Shown piece by piece: positions 16,420 through 24,805 of a stretch of DNA of 64,000 nt (positions are counted from its first letter, which is position 1; each line of letters begins with the position of its first letter). Location of the stretch: NCBI GenBank assembly GCA_965214305.1, contig OZ243949.1, positions 2,666,001-2,730,000 on the forward strand. The letters are read 5' to 3'. The translations under genes were made by a program, and so were the position numbers. Source of the stretch: Azophilus sp965214305. Its GTDB lineage: Bacteria > Pseudomonadota > Gammaproteobacteria > Pseudomonadales > Azotimanducaceae. Under the pieces are notes generated by a model, which saw only the letters and a program-made list of their open reading frames with translations, made no database searches and was not told where the DNA came from.

Positions 16420-17472
16420 ATGACCGAACGCAAGGGCACCAACGACGCTCGAATCGATCCGCGTATTCGCGCCATGCTGGCCACTTTCCCACCCTTCGAA
16501 CAGGCTGATGTGGAGAGTCGTGCGGCGGCGATTGCACAAGCGAATACACCCGAAGCCAAGGCGGCCCGCGAGGCGATAGCCGGATTTTTGGAGATGGTCG
16601 ACAATGAGGAAATAGCGCCTTCGGCGGGGCTTTCGGTCAATACTCACGCCATCGCTTCGCAACCCGACGGCAATACCATCAATATTCAGTTCATCCGCCC
16701 CGATGCCGACGAGCCCATGCCTTGTGTGTACTACATCCACGGCGGCGGCATGATGACCCTGTCCTGTTTTCTCGGCAATTACCGCGCTTGGGGGAAAATC
16801 ATCGCCGCCCGGGGCGTGGCCGTTGCGATGGTGGATTTTCGCAACGCCCTGTCCCCCTCCTCGGTTCCGGAGATTGCACCCTTTCCCGCCGGATTGAACG
16901 ACTGCATTGCGGGGCTCAGGTGGGTTTGTGCCAATGCGGAAACCCTTGGAATCGACAGGAGCCGTATTCTGGTAGCGGGCGAAAGCGGTGGCGGCAACTT
17001 GACACTGGCCACCGGGCTAAAGCTTTTGCAGGAGGGCGACATCCACCTAATCAAAGGGTTGTACGCCCTCTGCCCCTACATCGCCGGGCAGTGGCCGCTG
17101 CCGCAAAACCCCTCGTCAACCGAGAACAACGGCATCCTGCTCAATCTGCACAACAATCAGGGCCGCATGGTCTACGGTATCGAAGCGTTCGAAGAGCGCA
17201 ATCCGCTCGCCTGGCCGGGGTTCGCAAGCGCGGAGGATGTGCGCGGCCTGCCGCCCACGGTAATCAGCGTTAACGAATGCGATCCGCTGTGCGACGAGGG
17301 CATCAATTTCTACCGTCTGTTGATCGCCGCAGGGGTCAAGGCACAATGTCGGCAGGTGATGGGCACCATCCACGCAACGGAGATATTCCCCGCAACCTGC
17401 CCCGAAATCAGCCTTGAAACGGCTCGTAGCATCGCGGATTTCTGCCGCGGCACCGCCGTGGCCTTGTCATGA
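16420..17472 (+). CDS. Alpha/beta hydrolase, HSL-type (family IV) esterase
   Basis: 350-residue carboxylesterase of the hormone-sensitive lipase group. The oxyanion-hole motif YYIHGGGMM (residues about 103-111), the nucleophile elbow GESGGGN (about 188-194), catalytic Asp in NECDPLCDEG and His in GTIHATE are all visible. No signal peptide, so cytosolic. ATG 16420 has CGGAG eight bases upstream. Divergent from the exported katG with about 230 bases between; I see no clear OxyR-type site there. Natural substrate unknown. Confidence 0.85.
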   Translation: MTERKGTNDARIDPRIRAMLATFPPFEQADVESRAAAIAQANTPEAKAAREAIAGFLEMVDNEEIAPSAGLSVNTHAIASQPDGNTINIQFIRPDADEPMPCVYYIHGGGMMTLSCFLGNYRAWGKIIAARGVAVAMVDFRNALSPSSVPEIAPFPAGLNDCIAGLRWVCANAETLGIDRSRILVAGESGGGNLTLATGLKLLQEGDIHLIKGLYALCPYIAGQWPLPQNPSSTENNGILLNLHNNQGRMVYGIEAFEERNPLAWPGFASAEDVRGLPPTVISVNECDPLCDEGINFYRLLIAAGVKAQCRQVMGTIHATEIFPATCPEISLETARSIADFCRGTAVALS

Positions 17473-18427
17473 AATCGTCCACTGGGGCTGCATCGACTTC
17501 TCCCACGCCGAAGCCTTGGTTAAGGACATTGTGGTCAACCGGGACGTCGCGATGCAACGGGTGGGTGTTCCGTCCGACCCGGACGCGGTGCAAGAGACGA
17601 ATCTGGAGCGGCACTGGGAGCGGGTGATGGAGTTCCACCTGGAACGTCCCCACCTTGGGAGACGGGCACCGAACGAAGCCACGGCGATCAGGCGATCAAG
17701 TACCCGTCAAGCAGCCCAATACAACGTAATGCATTGATTCATATATTTTTTCCGAAGATTCGACATCCCAGTCCCAACCAAAAAGAACGAACGGATCAAG
17801 TACCGCCCTTTCTTGAACTCCACCCATTCCGTCTCCTGGGGCAGCTTGCGCAGTTCGCTAACCAAGCTGGTCAGATACTCAGCGGTGCGATGCACGCAGC
17901 ACCCCACGTCGACCCGCAAAATCGTCGGACGTTCGCAAATCAGGGTCCGTCATAGAGATTGCGCCATGTTCTTGCTTCTAGGCATAAGGTTTCCTCGTTG
18001 AGAACAAAAACGGCTTCCACTGTCACAACCAAGCCAAAGCAGGTGAACTGCCCTCGGTTGATGCACCGCACACCTGCGGAAATACTCTTCTCGGCAGGCG
18101 GGAAGCAGGAGTGCAATTCGGTAGCCATCCTGGTTGGCCCGCCCAATCTCTCGAAGCAGGTTGCCAAACAGCTTGTCAACGAATTTGTCGATCAACTGTT
18201 GCTCAAGTCTCTCGTTTGGCGTGTCGTTCAGATATGAGCAGTGTCTACAAACGCAGTCTAGCAAAGACCCACCCGCAGCCTGCTCCTAGTGGGGAGCTGG
18301 CCGACTTGTGAACGAACCTCGCCCATTTCCCGTCGTCGTTCTGAAGAAAATCCAGCAAAATCGGTAAGTCGGAAGTATGACCCTACCGGAGGAGGAACCA
18401 AAAACCCGCCAAAATTCCGAACATTTA
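17473..18427. other. Gene-poor tract with decayed coding fragments next to tRNA-Ser
   Basis: No intact gene. Protein-like fragments appear in several frames: on the plus strand directly after the esterase, HEIVHWGCIDFSHAEALV continuing for about 60 codons (17480-17680, no start of its own); on the minus strand 17710-17919 an AlbA_2-like fragment (separate entry); and on the minus strand 17940-18264 two overlapping frames containing NERLEQQLIDKFVDKLFG and, in the other frame, GQFTCFGLVVTVEAVF. I could not assign the last. The tract abuts the 3' end of a tRNA gene, a common integration site, so it may be the eroded remainder of an island. Confidence 0.5.
17710..17919 (-). pseudogene. Fragment of an AlbA_2/Schlafen-type (divergent AAA) protein N-terminus
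   Basis: The frame reads TAEYLTSLVSELRKLPQE then TEWVEFKKG, which matches the typical start of bacterial ATP-dependent helicase-like proteins with an AlbA_2 domain (LxxLPxETEWVEFK...). Homology stops after about 20 further residues and no continuation (EIGEYISALAN) is found. It is a short remnant, not a gene. Confidence 0.45.
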
Positions 18428-18518
18428 TGGCGGAGAGGGTGGGATTCGAACCCACGGATCCCGTGAGAGATCACCTGATTTCGAGTCAGGCCCGTTCGGC
18501 CAGCTCCGGCACCTCTCC
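18428..18518 (-). tRNA. serT: tRNA-Ser (CGA)
   Basis: Minus strand: acceptor GGAGAGG pairs with CCTCTCC, discriminator G and encoded CCA (18430-18428). Anticodon arm CCTGA-CTCGAAA-TCAGG gives anticodon CGA, reading UCG. The long variable arm (GTGATCTCTCACGGGATCC region) is the class II feature of serine tRNA. T arm GTGGGTTCGAATCCCAC is intact. The gene symbol is by analogy only. The decayed tract lies on its 3' side. Confidence 0.95.
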
Positions 18519-18631
18519 GTTGCGGCGGGGCGGGCAAGCATAGCACGGACCAGAACGCACCGGCGCCGTTCTTTAGGGGGGGTCTTAGGGGTAATGAAGC
18601 GTTGCCAAATTGAGCCGCCGCCCGTAGGGGG

Positions 18632-19966
18632 TCAAGTCCGCTTTGCCGCCAATGCCGCCAGCAGCTCGCGATGGGCCCCGGCATCGAGGCGGTAGAACCC
18701 GGCTGCTACCAGCATCGACACCATAATGCCCGCCGGCACCAATGTCATCAGTCCGTGAATGGCGGCAAGGGACGACGGCGACTGTTCCTGGTTCGCCACG
18801 AAGCCCCAAATGGAGAGTACCGCCGCGATGCTGGCGCCGCCCAGCGCTTTGCCCAGCTTTTGAAAGAAGCTCGACATTGAGAAAATGGCGCCATCGGCAC
18901 GCACACCCAGGCGCCATTGAGCGTAATCCACCGTGTCGGGCAACATGGCCCAGCCAAGCACGGCGAGTGGTGTTCCCCCCAACGCCATCAGACAGCCCCA
19001 GAAAAAGATCAGTTCGACTTCCGCATAGGGCGTAAAGTACATGCCAACCGCGGCAATCAGGGTGACCAAGGCACCGATGATCATGCCCCCGGACTTGCCG
19101 AAACGCGCCGACAAGGCCGGCGTGAACATTAAGCCCAAAAACATCACCGGCAACGTTACGGCAAACCAGGGGCCGATCAGATCGGGGCGTTGCAGGTTGT
19201 ACTCGAAAAAGTACGGTGCCGCCGCCTGCCGGACGGTGAACGAGAGCATGCTGCATGTGAACAGCACAATAACGATCAGCAGCGGCGGGTTTAGGAAAAC
19301 GGCCCTGGCGCTATCGCTCAGCGAGAGTTTCTGTGCGGGGGGTGGCTGAATGCGCTCCTCGGTGCAGGCGAAAGTGGCCCACAACAATGCGGTGGCAACG
19401 ACCGCGTACAGCACCATCGACCAGAAATACCCCGCCGCCTCCGTATCGAACCAGCCGACCATCAATGGCGTGCCCACGGAAACGGCATAACCGCCGGCAA
19501 AGGCGCAAGCCATGCGAATCGTGGTGAGTACCGTGCGTTCCTGGTGGCCGATGGTCAGTGAGGCGGTCAACGCCGAATAGGGTATGGAAACCACCGTGTA
19601 GGCAATGCCGAAGACGGTGTAGGTGAGGTATGCCCACCACAGTTTGCCCGTCGCGCCGAGCGCCGGGACGGTGAAAGTGAGCATCGCCGATACGCCGAGC
19701 GGCAGTGCGCCAAACAGCAGATAAGGCCGCAGCCGCCCCCACCGGCTGTGCGAACGCTCAACGATGCCGCCCATGATCGGGTCGGTCACCGCATCGACCA
19801 GCCGCGCCACCAAAACCACCCCGGCGACGGCGGCGGCGGTCAGACCGAAAACATCCGTATAGAAATACACCAGCCAGGTGGTCGCCGAAATGAAGTACAG
19901 ATTGATGCCGAAGTCGGCGATTCCGTAGCCGACTCGCTCTGTATTGCGCAGTTTGTCTTGACTCAT
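18632..19966 (-). CDS. GPH-family cation symporter (MelB-like MFS transporter)
   Basis: About 444 residues with 12 predicted membrane spans. The N-terminus ERVGYGIADFGINLYF and the loop FGLTAAAVAGVVLVARLVDAV, ending DPIMGGIVERS, and RWGRLRPYLLFGALPL are the signature of glycoside-pentoside-hexuronide:cation symporters; the mid-sequence YSALTASLTIGHQERT and late FSMSSFFQKLGKALGG agree. Several starts are possible: GTG 19999, ATG 19975 or ATG 19966; I took the last because it is closest to the conserved region. Divergent from larC with under 70 bases between, so substrate could be a hydroxyacid or sugar acid related to Lar function, but that is only context. Confidence 0.8.
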   Translation of the reverse strand: MSQDKLRNTERVGYGIADFGINLYFISATTWLVYFYTDVFGLTAAAVAGVVLVARLVDAVTDPIMGGIVERSHSRWGRLRPYLLFGALPLGVSAMLTFTVPALGATGKLWWAYLTYTVFGIAYTVVSIPYSALTASLTIGHQERTVLTTIRMACAFAGGYAVSVGTPLMVGWFDTEAAGYFWSMVLYAVVATALLWATFACTEERIQPPPAQKLSLSDSARAVFLNPPLLIVIVLFTCSMLSFTVRQAAAPYFFEYNLQRPDLIGPWFAVTLPVMFLGLMFTPALSARFGKSGGMIIGALVTLIAAVGMYFTPYAEVELIFFWGCLMALGGTPLAVLGWAMLPDTVDYAQWRLGVRADGAIFSMSSFFQKLGKALGGASIAAVLSIWGFVANQEQSPSSLAAIHGLMTLVPAGIMVSMLVAAGFYRLDAGAHRELLAALAAKRT

Positions 19967-20032
19967 GGAACCCATCGCGGAATGATTCTTGGTGGCCACC
20001 CTAAATTACGCCATCGCAGCCCTTGGTGAAAT

Positions 20033-21343
20033 ATGCGGGCTAACCCTGTGAAAGCACTTTTTTTCAATGGCGGCTGCGGCATCAGTGGCGACATGCATCT
20101 CGCCGCGCTCATCGATCTCGGTGTGCCGGCGCAATACATCAAAGCCGAGTTGTCGAAGCTGGCGCTCGACGACGAGTTCAGCCTGGACATTCGCCCGGAT
20201 CAAAAGATGGGCATTGCGGGTACGCGGCTTGAGGTGCGCTTGGGCGATGCCCGCCGCCAGCCACGCCATGACCAGGCCCATGCGCATCACCACCATCAGG
20301 CCCCCCATCGCACCTACGGCGACATACGCACACTGATTGATGCCTCACCTTACTCCCAAGGGATAAAAAAGACCGTCCACAGCATCTTCCGAATGATCGG
20401 GGAGGCGGAAGCGAAGATACATGGCACCGCCCTGGACGATGTTCACTTCCACGAGGTCGGCGCGACAGACTCGATTGTCGATATTTTCGGCGCTGCGATC
20501 GCCTTGCACCATCTGGATGTGGACCTTGTGCTGAGCGGCCCGGTTGAGGTCGGCGGCGGACAGGTAAGCTGCGAGCACGGCGTCTTTCCCGTGCCCGCAC
20601 CCGCCACGGCGGAAATTCTGACCGGTGTGCCCTGTCGTTTTGGGGCTGTGGACGGAGAGGCGACCACGCCGACCGGCGCCGCGATTCTGAAAAGCGTTGT
20701 GCATAGGTTCGAGCCGCGCGGACGCTTCACGCCGGAGCGGGTCGGCTACGGCATCGGACACAAGGATTTCGCCATTCCAAACGTCTTGCGCGCCATGGCC
20801 GGCGTCTATACCGAGGCGAGTCCACAACAGGGTCTCCCGGATGCCCCGGATTACAAGATCACAACAAACATCGACGACATGAGCACCGAGGCCTTTGAGC
20901 CGCTCATGGAAAGCCTGTTCGCCGGCGGTGCCAGCGATGTGTTCCTCACGCCAATCGTCATGAAGAAATCCCGCCTCGCCCAGATGGTGACGGTGCTTTG
21001 CAGGGCCGAGCATCGCGCGGCCCTCACCGATCAGCTTCTGGAGCATTCCTCCAGTATCGGCGTGCGTGTTGAACCCATCTACAAGATCATGTTGGCGCGT
21101 TCGCTCAGAACCGTTGCCACCCGCTTCGGGCCGGTTGATATAAAGATCGTCCGGCTGCCGAGTGGCGGGACGCGATGGAAAGTCGAACATGATAATGTCG
21201 TTGCAATCTCGCGAGCCGAAGGCTTGTCCTACGCCGAGACGAGACGTCGGGTGGAAGCTGAGGTTGGCGAGCTAGGCGCCTCTGCCTTCGGAAGTCGCGA
21301 AAGCGAAAAGCCGCTATCGCCGTCCCGTCGGCCGGTCGATTGA
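20033..21343 (+). CDS. larC: Nickel-pincer cofactor biosynthesis protein LarC
   Basis: LarC inserts nickel into the pincer nucleotide by a CTP-dependent cyclometallation. The start ALFFNGGCGISGDMHLAAL (from residue 8) is the LarC signature (FSGISGDM-like). Later FHEVGATDSIVDIFGAA, the metal-binding HAHHHH cluster near residue 84, GVFPVPAPATAEIL, EATTPTGAAIL, and the C-terminal NIDDMSTEAFEPLMESL, KKSRLAQMVTVL are as in the family. A GTG at 20048 is an alternative start giving the usual MKALFF. The last 23 codons (414-436) are encoded by a family B repeat, not by ancestral larC sequence. larE follows 165 bases downstream; larB is not in the window. Confidence 0.9.
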   Translation: MRANPVKALFFNGGCGISGDMHLAALIDLGVPAQYIKAELSKLALDDEFSLDIRPDQKMGIAGTRLEVRLGDARRQPRHDQAHAHHHHQAPHRTYGDIRTLIDASPYSQGIKKTVHSIFRMIGEAEAKIHGTALDDVHFHEVGATDSIVDIFGAAIALHHLDVDLVLSGPVEVGGGQVSCEHGVFPVPAPATAEILTGVPCRFGAVDGEATTPTGAAILKSVVHRFEPRGRFTPERVGYGIGHKDFAIPNVLRAMAGVYTEASPQQGLPDAPDYKITTNIDDMSTEAFEPLMESLFAGGASDVFLTPIVMKKSRLAQMVTVLCRAEHRAALTDQLLEHSSSIGVRVEPIYKIMLARSLRTVATRFGPVDIKIVRLPSGGTRWKVEHDNVVAISRAEGLSYAETRRRVEAEVGELGASAFGSRESEKPLSPSRRPVD

Positions 21344-21479
21344 GGCGAATATCATGCCATATGCAACGAAATCGAGCGGCCGAGGGGGCGGATGAGAGCG
21401 GCTTTGCAGCCGCGAATTCCTACGGCGCAGGCTCCTAGGCGCCTTTGCAGCCGCGGATTCCGCGGGCAGAGGCACCTAG
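21272..21479. repeat. Family B element, full copy plus tandem partial copy
   Basis: A full 167-bp element (21272-21438) begins CTAGGCGCCTCTGCC and ends GCGCAGGCTCCTAG, the reverse orientation of the copy at 5118-5284, with the shared core AATATCATGCCATATGCAAC. It provides the end of larC. A further 45 bases to 21479 (CTAGGCGCCTTTGCAGC to GGCAGAGGCACCTAG) form a mini copy with both ends and shared CTAG junction. Confidence 0.85.
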
Positions 21480-21507
21480 GCGTATTGGAAGACTCGCAAC
21501 AAAAAGG

Positions 21508-22347
21508 ATGCTGACTGTGCGCAAGAGCACGGATACCGAGCCTCGGCTGGACGATAAACTGGCTCAACTCAAACAGACGATCTCGGATATGGGCACCGTG
21601 GTCGTCGCTCTGTCGGGCGGTGTCGACAGTTCTCTGGTGGCCTTTGTGGCGCATGAGGTGTTGGGTGATCGAGCGCTCGCCGTAACCTCGGGATCAACCG
21701 CCCTGAAGCGGGCGGATCTGGCTCTCACCCAGGCGCTAACGGCCGAGTGGGGGATGCGGCACCGAGTGATCGAGACCCGGGAGATGAGCAATGCCGACTA
21801 TCGCGCCAATCCGATCAATCGCTGCTATTTCTGCAAATCGACACTCTATGACGAACTCGCCGAGATCGCGCGGGAGCAGGGCCACGCCCTGATAGTCAAC
21901 GGCAGCAATCTTGATGACGAGAGGGATTACCGACCGGGTTTGCAGGCGATGCGGGAACGGGGTGTGCGGGCTCCCTTGGCCGAATGCCGCTTTCGCAAAG
22001 GCGACATCCGGGCGGCGGCGCGGCAGCTGGGCATACGCACCGCGGATAAGCCGCAAGCGGCCTGCCTATCGAGCCGGGTGCCTTATGGAACGTCCATTAC
22101 GCCTGCAATCCTAGCGCAGATCGAGGCCGCCGAAGCCATCCTTGCGGGGCTTGGCTTCAGCCAATTTCGTGCCCGGCACCACGGTGCCGTCGCCCGGCTG
22201 GAACTGCTGCCCGAAGAGTTCGAACAGGCGCTGCGCGTGCGCGATGAGTTGCTGTCGGGTATCAAAGACTGCGGCTATGCCTTCGTTGCACTCGACCTCG
22301 GCGGCTTCGAGTCCGGCGCCCTCAACAAACTCATCGCAAGCGGCTGA
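21508..22347 (+). CDS. larE: ATP-dependent sacrificial sulfur transferase LarE
   Basis: Adenylates the carboxylates of pyridinium bis-carboxylate mononucleotide and donates sulfur for the nickel-pincer cofactor of LarA-type racemases. The PP-loop VVALSGGVDSSLVAF lies near residue 33; RCYFCKSTLYDEL contains the CxxC-type cysteines of LarE, and GSNLDDERDYRPG with ACLSSRVPYGT completes the family pattern. ATG 21508 gives about 279 residues; GTG 21517 is an alternative with AAGGA at better spacing. The frame open further upstream (to 21445) runs through repeat sequence and is not counted. Pairs with larC upstream. Confidence 0.88.
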   Translation: MLTVRKSTDTEPRLDDKLAQLKQTISDMGTVVVALSGGVDSSLVAFVAHEVLGDRALAVTSGSTALKRADLALTQALTAEWGMRHRVIETREMSNADYRANPINRCYFCKSTLYDELAEIAREQGHALIVNGSNLDDERDYRPGLQAMRERGVRAPLAECRFRKGDIRAAARQLGIRTADKPQAACLSSRVPYGTSITPAILAQIEAAEAILAGLGFSQFRARHHGAVARLELLPEEFEQALRVRDELLSGIKDCGYAFVALDLGGFESGALNKLIASG

Positions 22348-22379
22348 CCCCAAACAAGACGCAATAGTGGAAACCGAGC

Positions 22380-24185
22380 ATGAACAAGACGGCTGTTAGT
22401 CTAATCGTTATCGGCATTTTGGTTATAGCTGGCGGACTCTTGTATGTCGCCAATCTGCCTGAGCCGAAACCGGTGCCGGTGCGCGACGATACCACCCTAA
22501 GAAACACCGAGGGCGGCGAGGTGGTCGGGTTCATCGACGATTTCGGTGCCCGTGCCTGGCTCGGTGTGCCCTTCGCAACGCCGCCCATCGACGATTTGCG
22601 CTGGCGGGCACCGCGGCCGCCAAGGCGTTCCGCGGCCGTCATTGAGGCGCTTTCCGGCGACGCCGCCTGCCCGCAGTTCGAATCGTTGTTGAGCACCGGC
22701 AATACCACCAACAGTGCGCAAGTTGTCGGCGATGAGGATTGTTTGTATCTCAATATCTGGTCGCCGCCAAATGCGCGCGATTTGCCGGTGATGCTCTGGA
22801 TACACGGCGGCGGTAACACCATCGGTTCCGCCGCCGACATTGTCGGCGCTCGGCTGGCCACGACCCACAACCTGGTGGTGGTTGCCACCAACTACCGGCT
22901 TGGTGTCTTCGGCTGGTTCAATCACCCCGCGCTCCTTAGTGGCAATGTCCTGGACGATTCCGGCAACTTCGGAATACTGGATTTAGTGCGGGCACTCGAA
23001 TGGACGCGCGACAACATCGCGGCTTTTGGCGGAGACCCGGGCCGGGTCACGATATTCGGGGAGTCCGCCGGCGGCTTCAATGTTCTTGCGATGATGGCGA
23101 CGCCGCTTGCGGACGGCCTGTTCCATCGCGCCATCGTGCAAAGTGGCGGCTTTATGGCGACCGATCCGCTCGCGGGCAGCAGCCACGCCGACCAGGGTGG
23201 CCACGCTTCCAGCGGCCCGGAAATCGTCAACCGTCTACTCATTGCCGATGGCCTGACGCAGGCGAGTGTGAGCGCGAGAGCGCACCAGCAAGCTCAGGAC
23301 AAAGATACCCTTCGCGAATACCTGTACGGCAAGTCTCCGAAAGACCTGTTCGCCGTCCTTGATGGTGGCGGCTTCGGCATGATCGACCTGCCGGACAATT
23401 TCGGCGACGGCCATGTGTTGCCGAATTTGGCCAACAGCGAACGGTTCTCGCATGCCGAAAACCACAATCCGGTGCCCATCATCCTGGGTACCAACCGCGA
23501 CGAACCCGCCCTTTTCATGGCACGGGATCCAAGATACACCGATAACATTCTCGGCATCTTCTACTCCCTCAAAGACGAAAAGACCTACCGGTCGCTCGTA
23601 CACTATGGCGGCCGGGCTTGGAAGGCACGGGGGGTCGATCAACTGGCCGAGGCCATGACCGGGGCGGGTAACCCGGACGTTTACACCTATCGGTTCGACT
23701 GGGACGAGCAGCCGCGCCTGATGGGCTACGACCTAAGCGTTGCGCTCGGTGCCGCGCACGGCTTGGAAATCGGTTTTGTGTTCGGTGAATTCAATGGGCT
23801 GGGCCTCGGCTACATCTACCCGAACGATGAAAATCAGCGTCTTTTGTCGAAAAGCATGATGTCGTACTGGGCCGAGTTCGCCTACACCGGCAATCCGGGC
23901 GCGGGCCGCGACGGCACTGAAACGCCTTGGCTCGCCTGGGGGCGGGATGGCAAGACCTCAATCCTTCTCGATACGCCCACCGATGGCGGCATTCGCATGG
24001 ACGATGAGCGGGTCAGCTTGGCGAGCCTAAAGGCGGAACTCCTTGCCGATACCGATTTCGGCGACAAATACGAGCAATGCGCAACCTATGTGCGCATGTT
24101 CATGGAGGCGGGACTGTTCAGCCTTGATGAGTATCACGCACTCGGCTGTGGCGAGTGGTCTGCGGATACTATTTCCCGATACTGA
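22380..24185 (+). CDS. Membrane-anchored type-B carboxylesterase
   Basis: 601 residues. Residues 5-25 (VSLIVIGILVIAGGLLYVA) form an N-terminal membrane anchor or uncleaved signal, placing the enzyme in the periplasm. The carboxylesterase/cholinesterase fold is shown by WLGVPFATPP, GDEDCLYLNIWSP, the oxyanion hole WIHGGGNTIGS, the nucleophile elbow IFGESAGGFNVL, the acid in GTNRDEPALF and His in AAHGLEIGFVFGEF, then LSKSMMSYWAEFAYTGNP. The Cys pair CPQF...EDC is the conserved disulfide. Follows larE by 33 bases and may be cotranscribed, but no metabolic link is evident. Confidence 0.87.
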   Translation: MNKTAVSLIVIGILVIAGGLLYVANLPEPKPVPVRDDTTLRNTEGGEVVGFIDDFGARAWLGVPFATPPIDDLRWRAPRPPRRSAAVIEALSGDAACPQFESLLSTGNTTNSAQVVGDEDCLYLNIWSPPNARDLPVMLWIHGGGNTIGSAADIVGARLATTHNLVVVATNYRLGVFGWFNHPALLSGNVLDDSGNFGILDLVRALEWTRDNIAAFGGDPGRVTIFGESAGGFNVLAMMATPLADGLFHRAIVQSGGFMATDPLAGSSHADQGGHASSGPEIVNRLLIADGLTQASVSARAHQQAQDKDTLREYLYGKSPKDLFAVLDGGGFGMIDLPDNFGDGHVLPNLANSERFSHAENHNPVPIILGTNRDEPALFMARDPRYTDNILGIFYSLKDEKTYRSLVHYGGRAWKARGVDQLAEAMTGAGNPDVYTYRFDWDEQPRLMGYDLSVALGAAHGLEIGFVFGEFNGLGLGYIYPNDENQRLLSKSMMSYWAEFAYTGNPGAGRDGTETPWLAWGRDGKTSILLDTPTDGGIRMDDERVSLASLKAELLADTDFGDKYEQCATYVRMFMEAGLFSLDEYHALGCGEWSADTISRY

Positions 24186-24249
24186 GCCCGCAAAAGCCTG
24201 TGATCCATGATTCGCATGGGACGGGGTTTTAGGCGGGAGCGTACTCGTC

Positions 24250-24371
24250 GGGCAGGATTGGGCCTTTGGGGTTTCCCTTGCCGCGCCGTTCAGCTTGCTC
24301 CATAGCCTCTCGTACAACAGGAAGCGGGCGCCCAGCGCGGCAAGGGAAACCCCAAAGGCCCAATCCTGCCC
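24250..24371. repeat. Family A palindromic repeat, copy 3 (37-bp perfect arms)
   Basis: Left arm 24250-24286 and right arm 24335-24371 are exact reverse complements over 37 bases. The outer part (GGGCAGGATTGGGCCTTT) differs from copy 1 (AGCGGGTCTGT) but is copied exactly in both arms; the inner part GGGGTTTCCCTTGCCGCGC is common to both copies. Loop of 48 bases includes GCTTGCTCCATAGCCTCTCG. Very strong cruciform or hairpin potential. Confidence 0.88.
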
Positions 24372-24481
24372 GGGTATCCGGCGCTTTTCCGGACTGCGGC
24401 GCTTGAGGCCTGGCCGTGCGAAGCCGGGGGGCCATCAACGTACCCCAAGGAAGTTGGTGGTTGGTGAGCTAGCCGGGCTAT

Positions 24482-24520
24482 CCCGCTACCGTCATCAACT
24501 GCTGTTGTAACGGTAGCGGG
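24482..24520. terminator. Hairpin between the repeat and a small ORF
   Basis: CCCGCTACCGT (24482-24492) pairs perfectly with ACGGTAGCGGG (24510-24520) around a 17-base loop. It lies just 3' of the minus-strand small ORF at 24532-24693. No T tract follows on either strand, so it may be a processing or regulatory hairpin rather than a classical terminator. Confidence 0.4.
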
Positions 24521-24531
24521 CGAGGCCGACC

Positions 24532-24693
24532 TCATCCCCCCAGACGGTGCGAAACGCCGAGCTTGATGATGCGCCCGCTGCGAAGGATCTGAGCAATAAC
24601 CGCGCCAAAGATGGCAATGCGATGCCGGTAACAGCAATCAAAAAGCGCGAAGCGCGGCCCTTCGCGGTCTCGATTGATTTTTGGTGGCATCAT
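24532..24693 (-). CDS. Small ORF of 53 codons, unknown
   Basis: ATG 24693 (or the adjacent ATG 24690) follows GGGGAG by 4-5 bases, a good ribosome-binding site. The product starts MMPPKINRDREGPRFALF and contains a hydrophobic stretch RIAIFGAVIAQILRSG, so it could be a small membrane-associated peptide. A perfect 11-bp hairpin follows its stop. It is divergent from cobO. Coding status is uncertain; no family recognised. Otherwise the 620-base gap 24186-24805 holds only the family A repeat. Confidence 0.3.
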   Translation of the reverse strand: MMPPKINRDREGPRFALFDCCYRHRIAIFGAVIAQILRSGRIIKLGVSHRLGG

Positions 24694-24805
24694 GGCACTC
24701 CCCGAGAACAAACAGGTATCCTGAACCCTATCGGATTATCGAAAAGCCCGAATTGCGACGCCGCCCGCGGGGGCTGCTTGGCGCTTCCAACCCGGAGACT
24801 GGATC

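Noticed and set aside
24186..24805. Cobalamin riboswitch upstream of cobO
   Set aside because: The core sequence (CAGGAGACCTGCC type box, GCCACTG) is absent; only a family A repeat and a hairpin are found.
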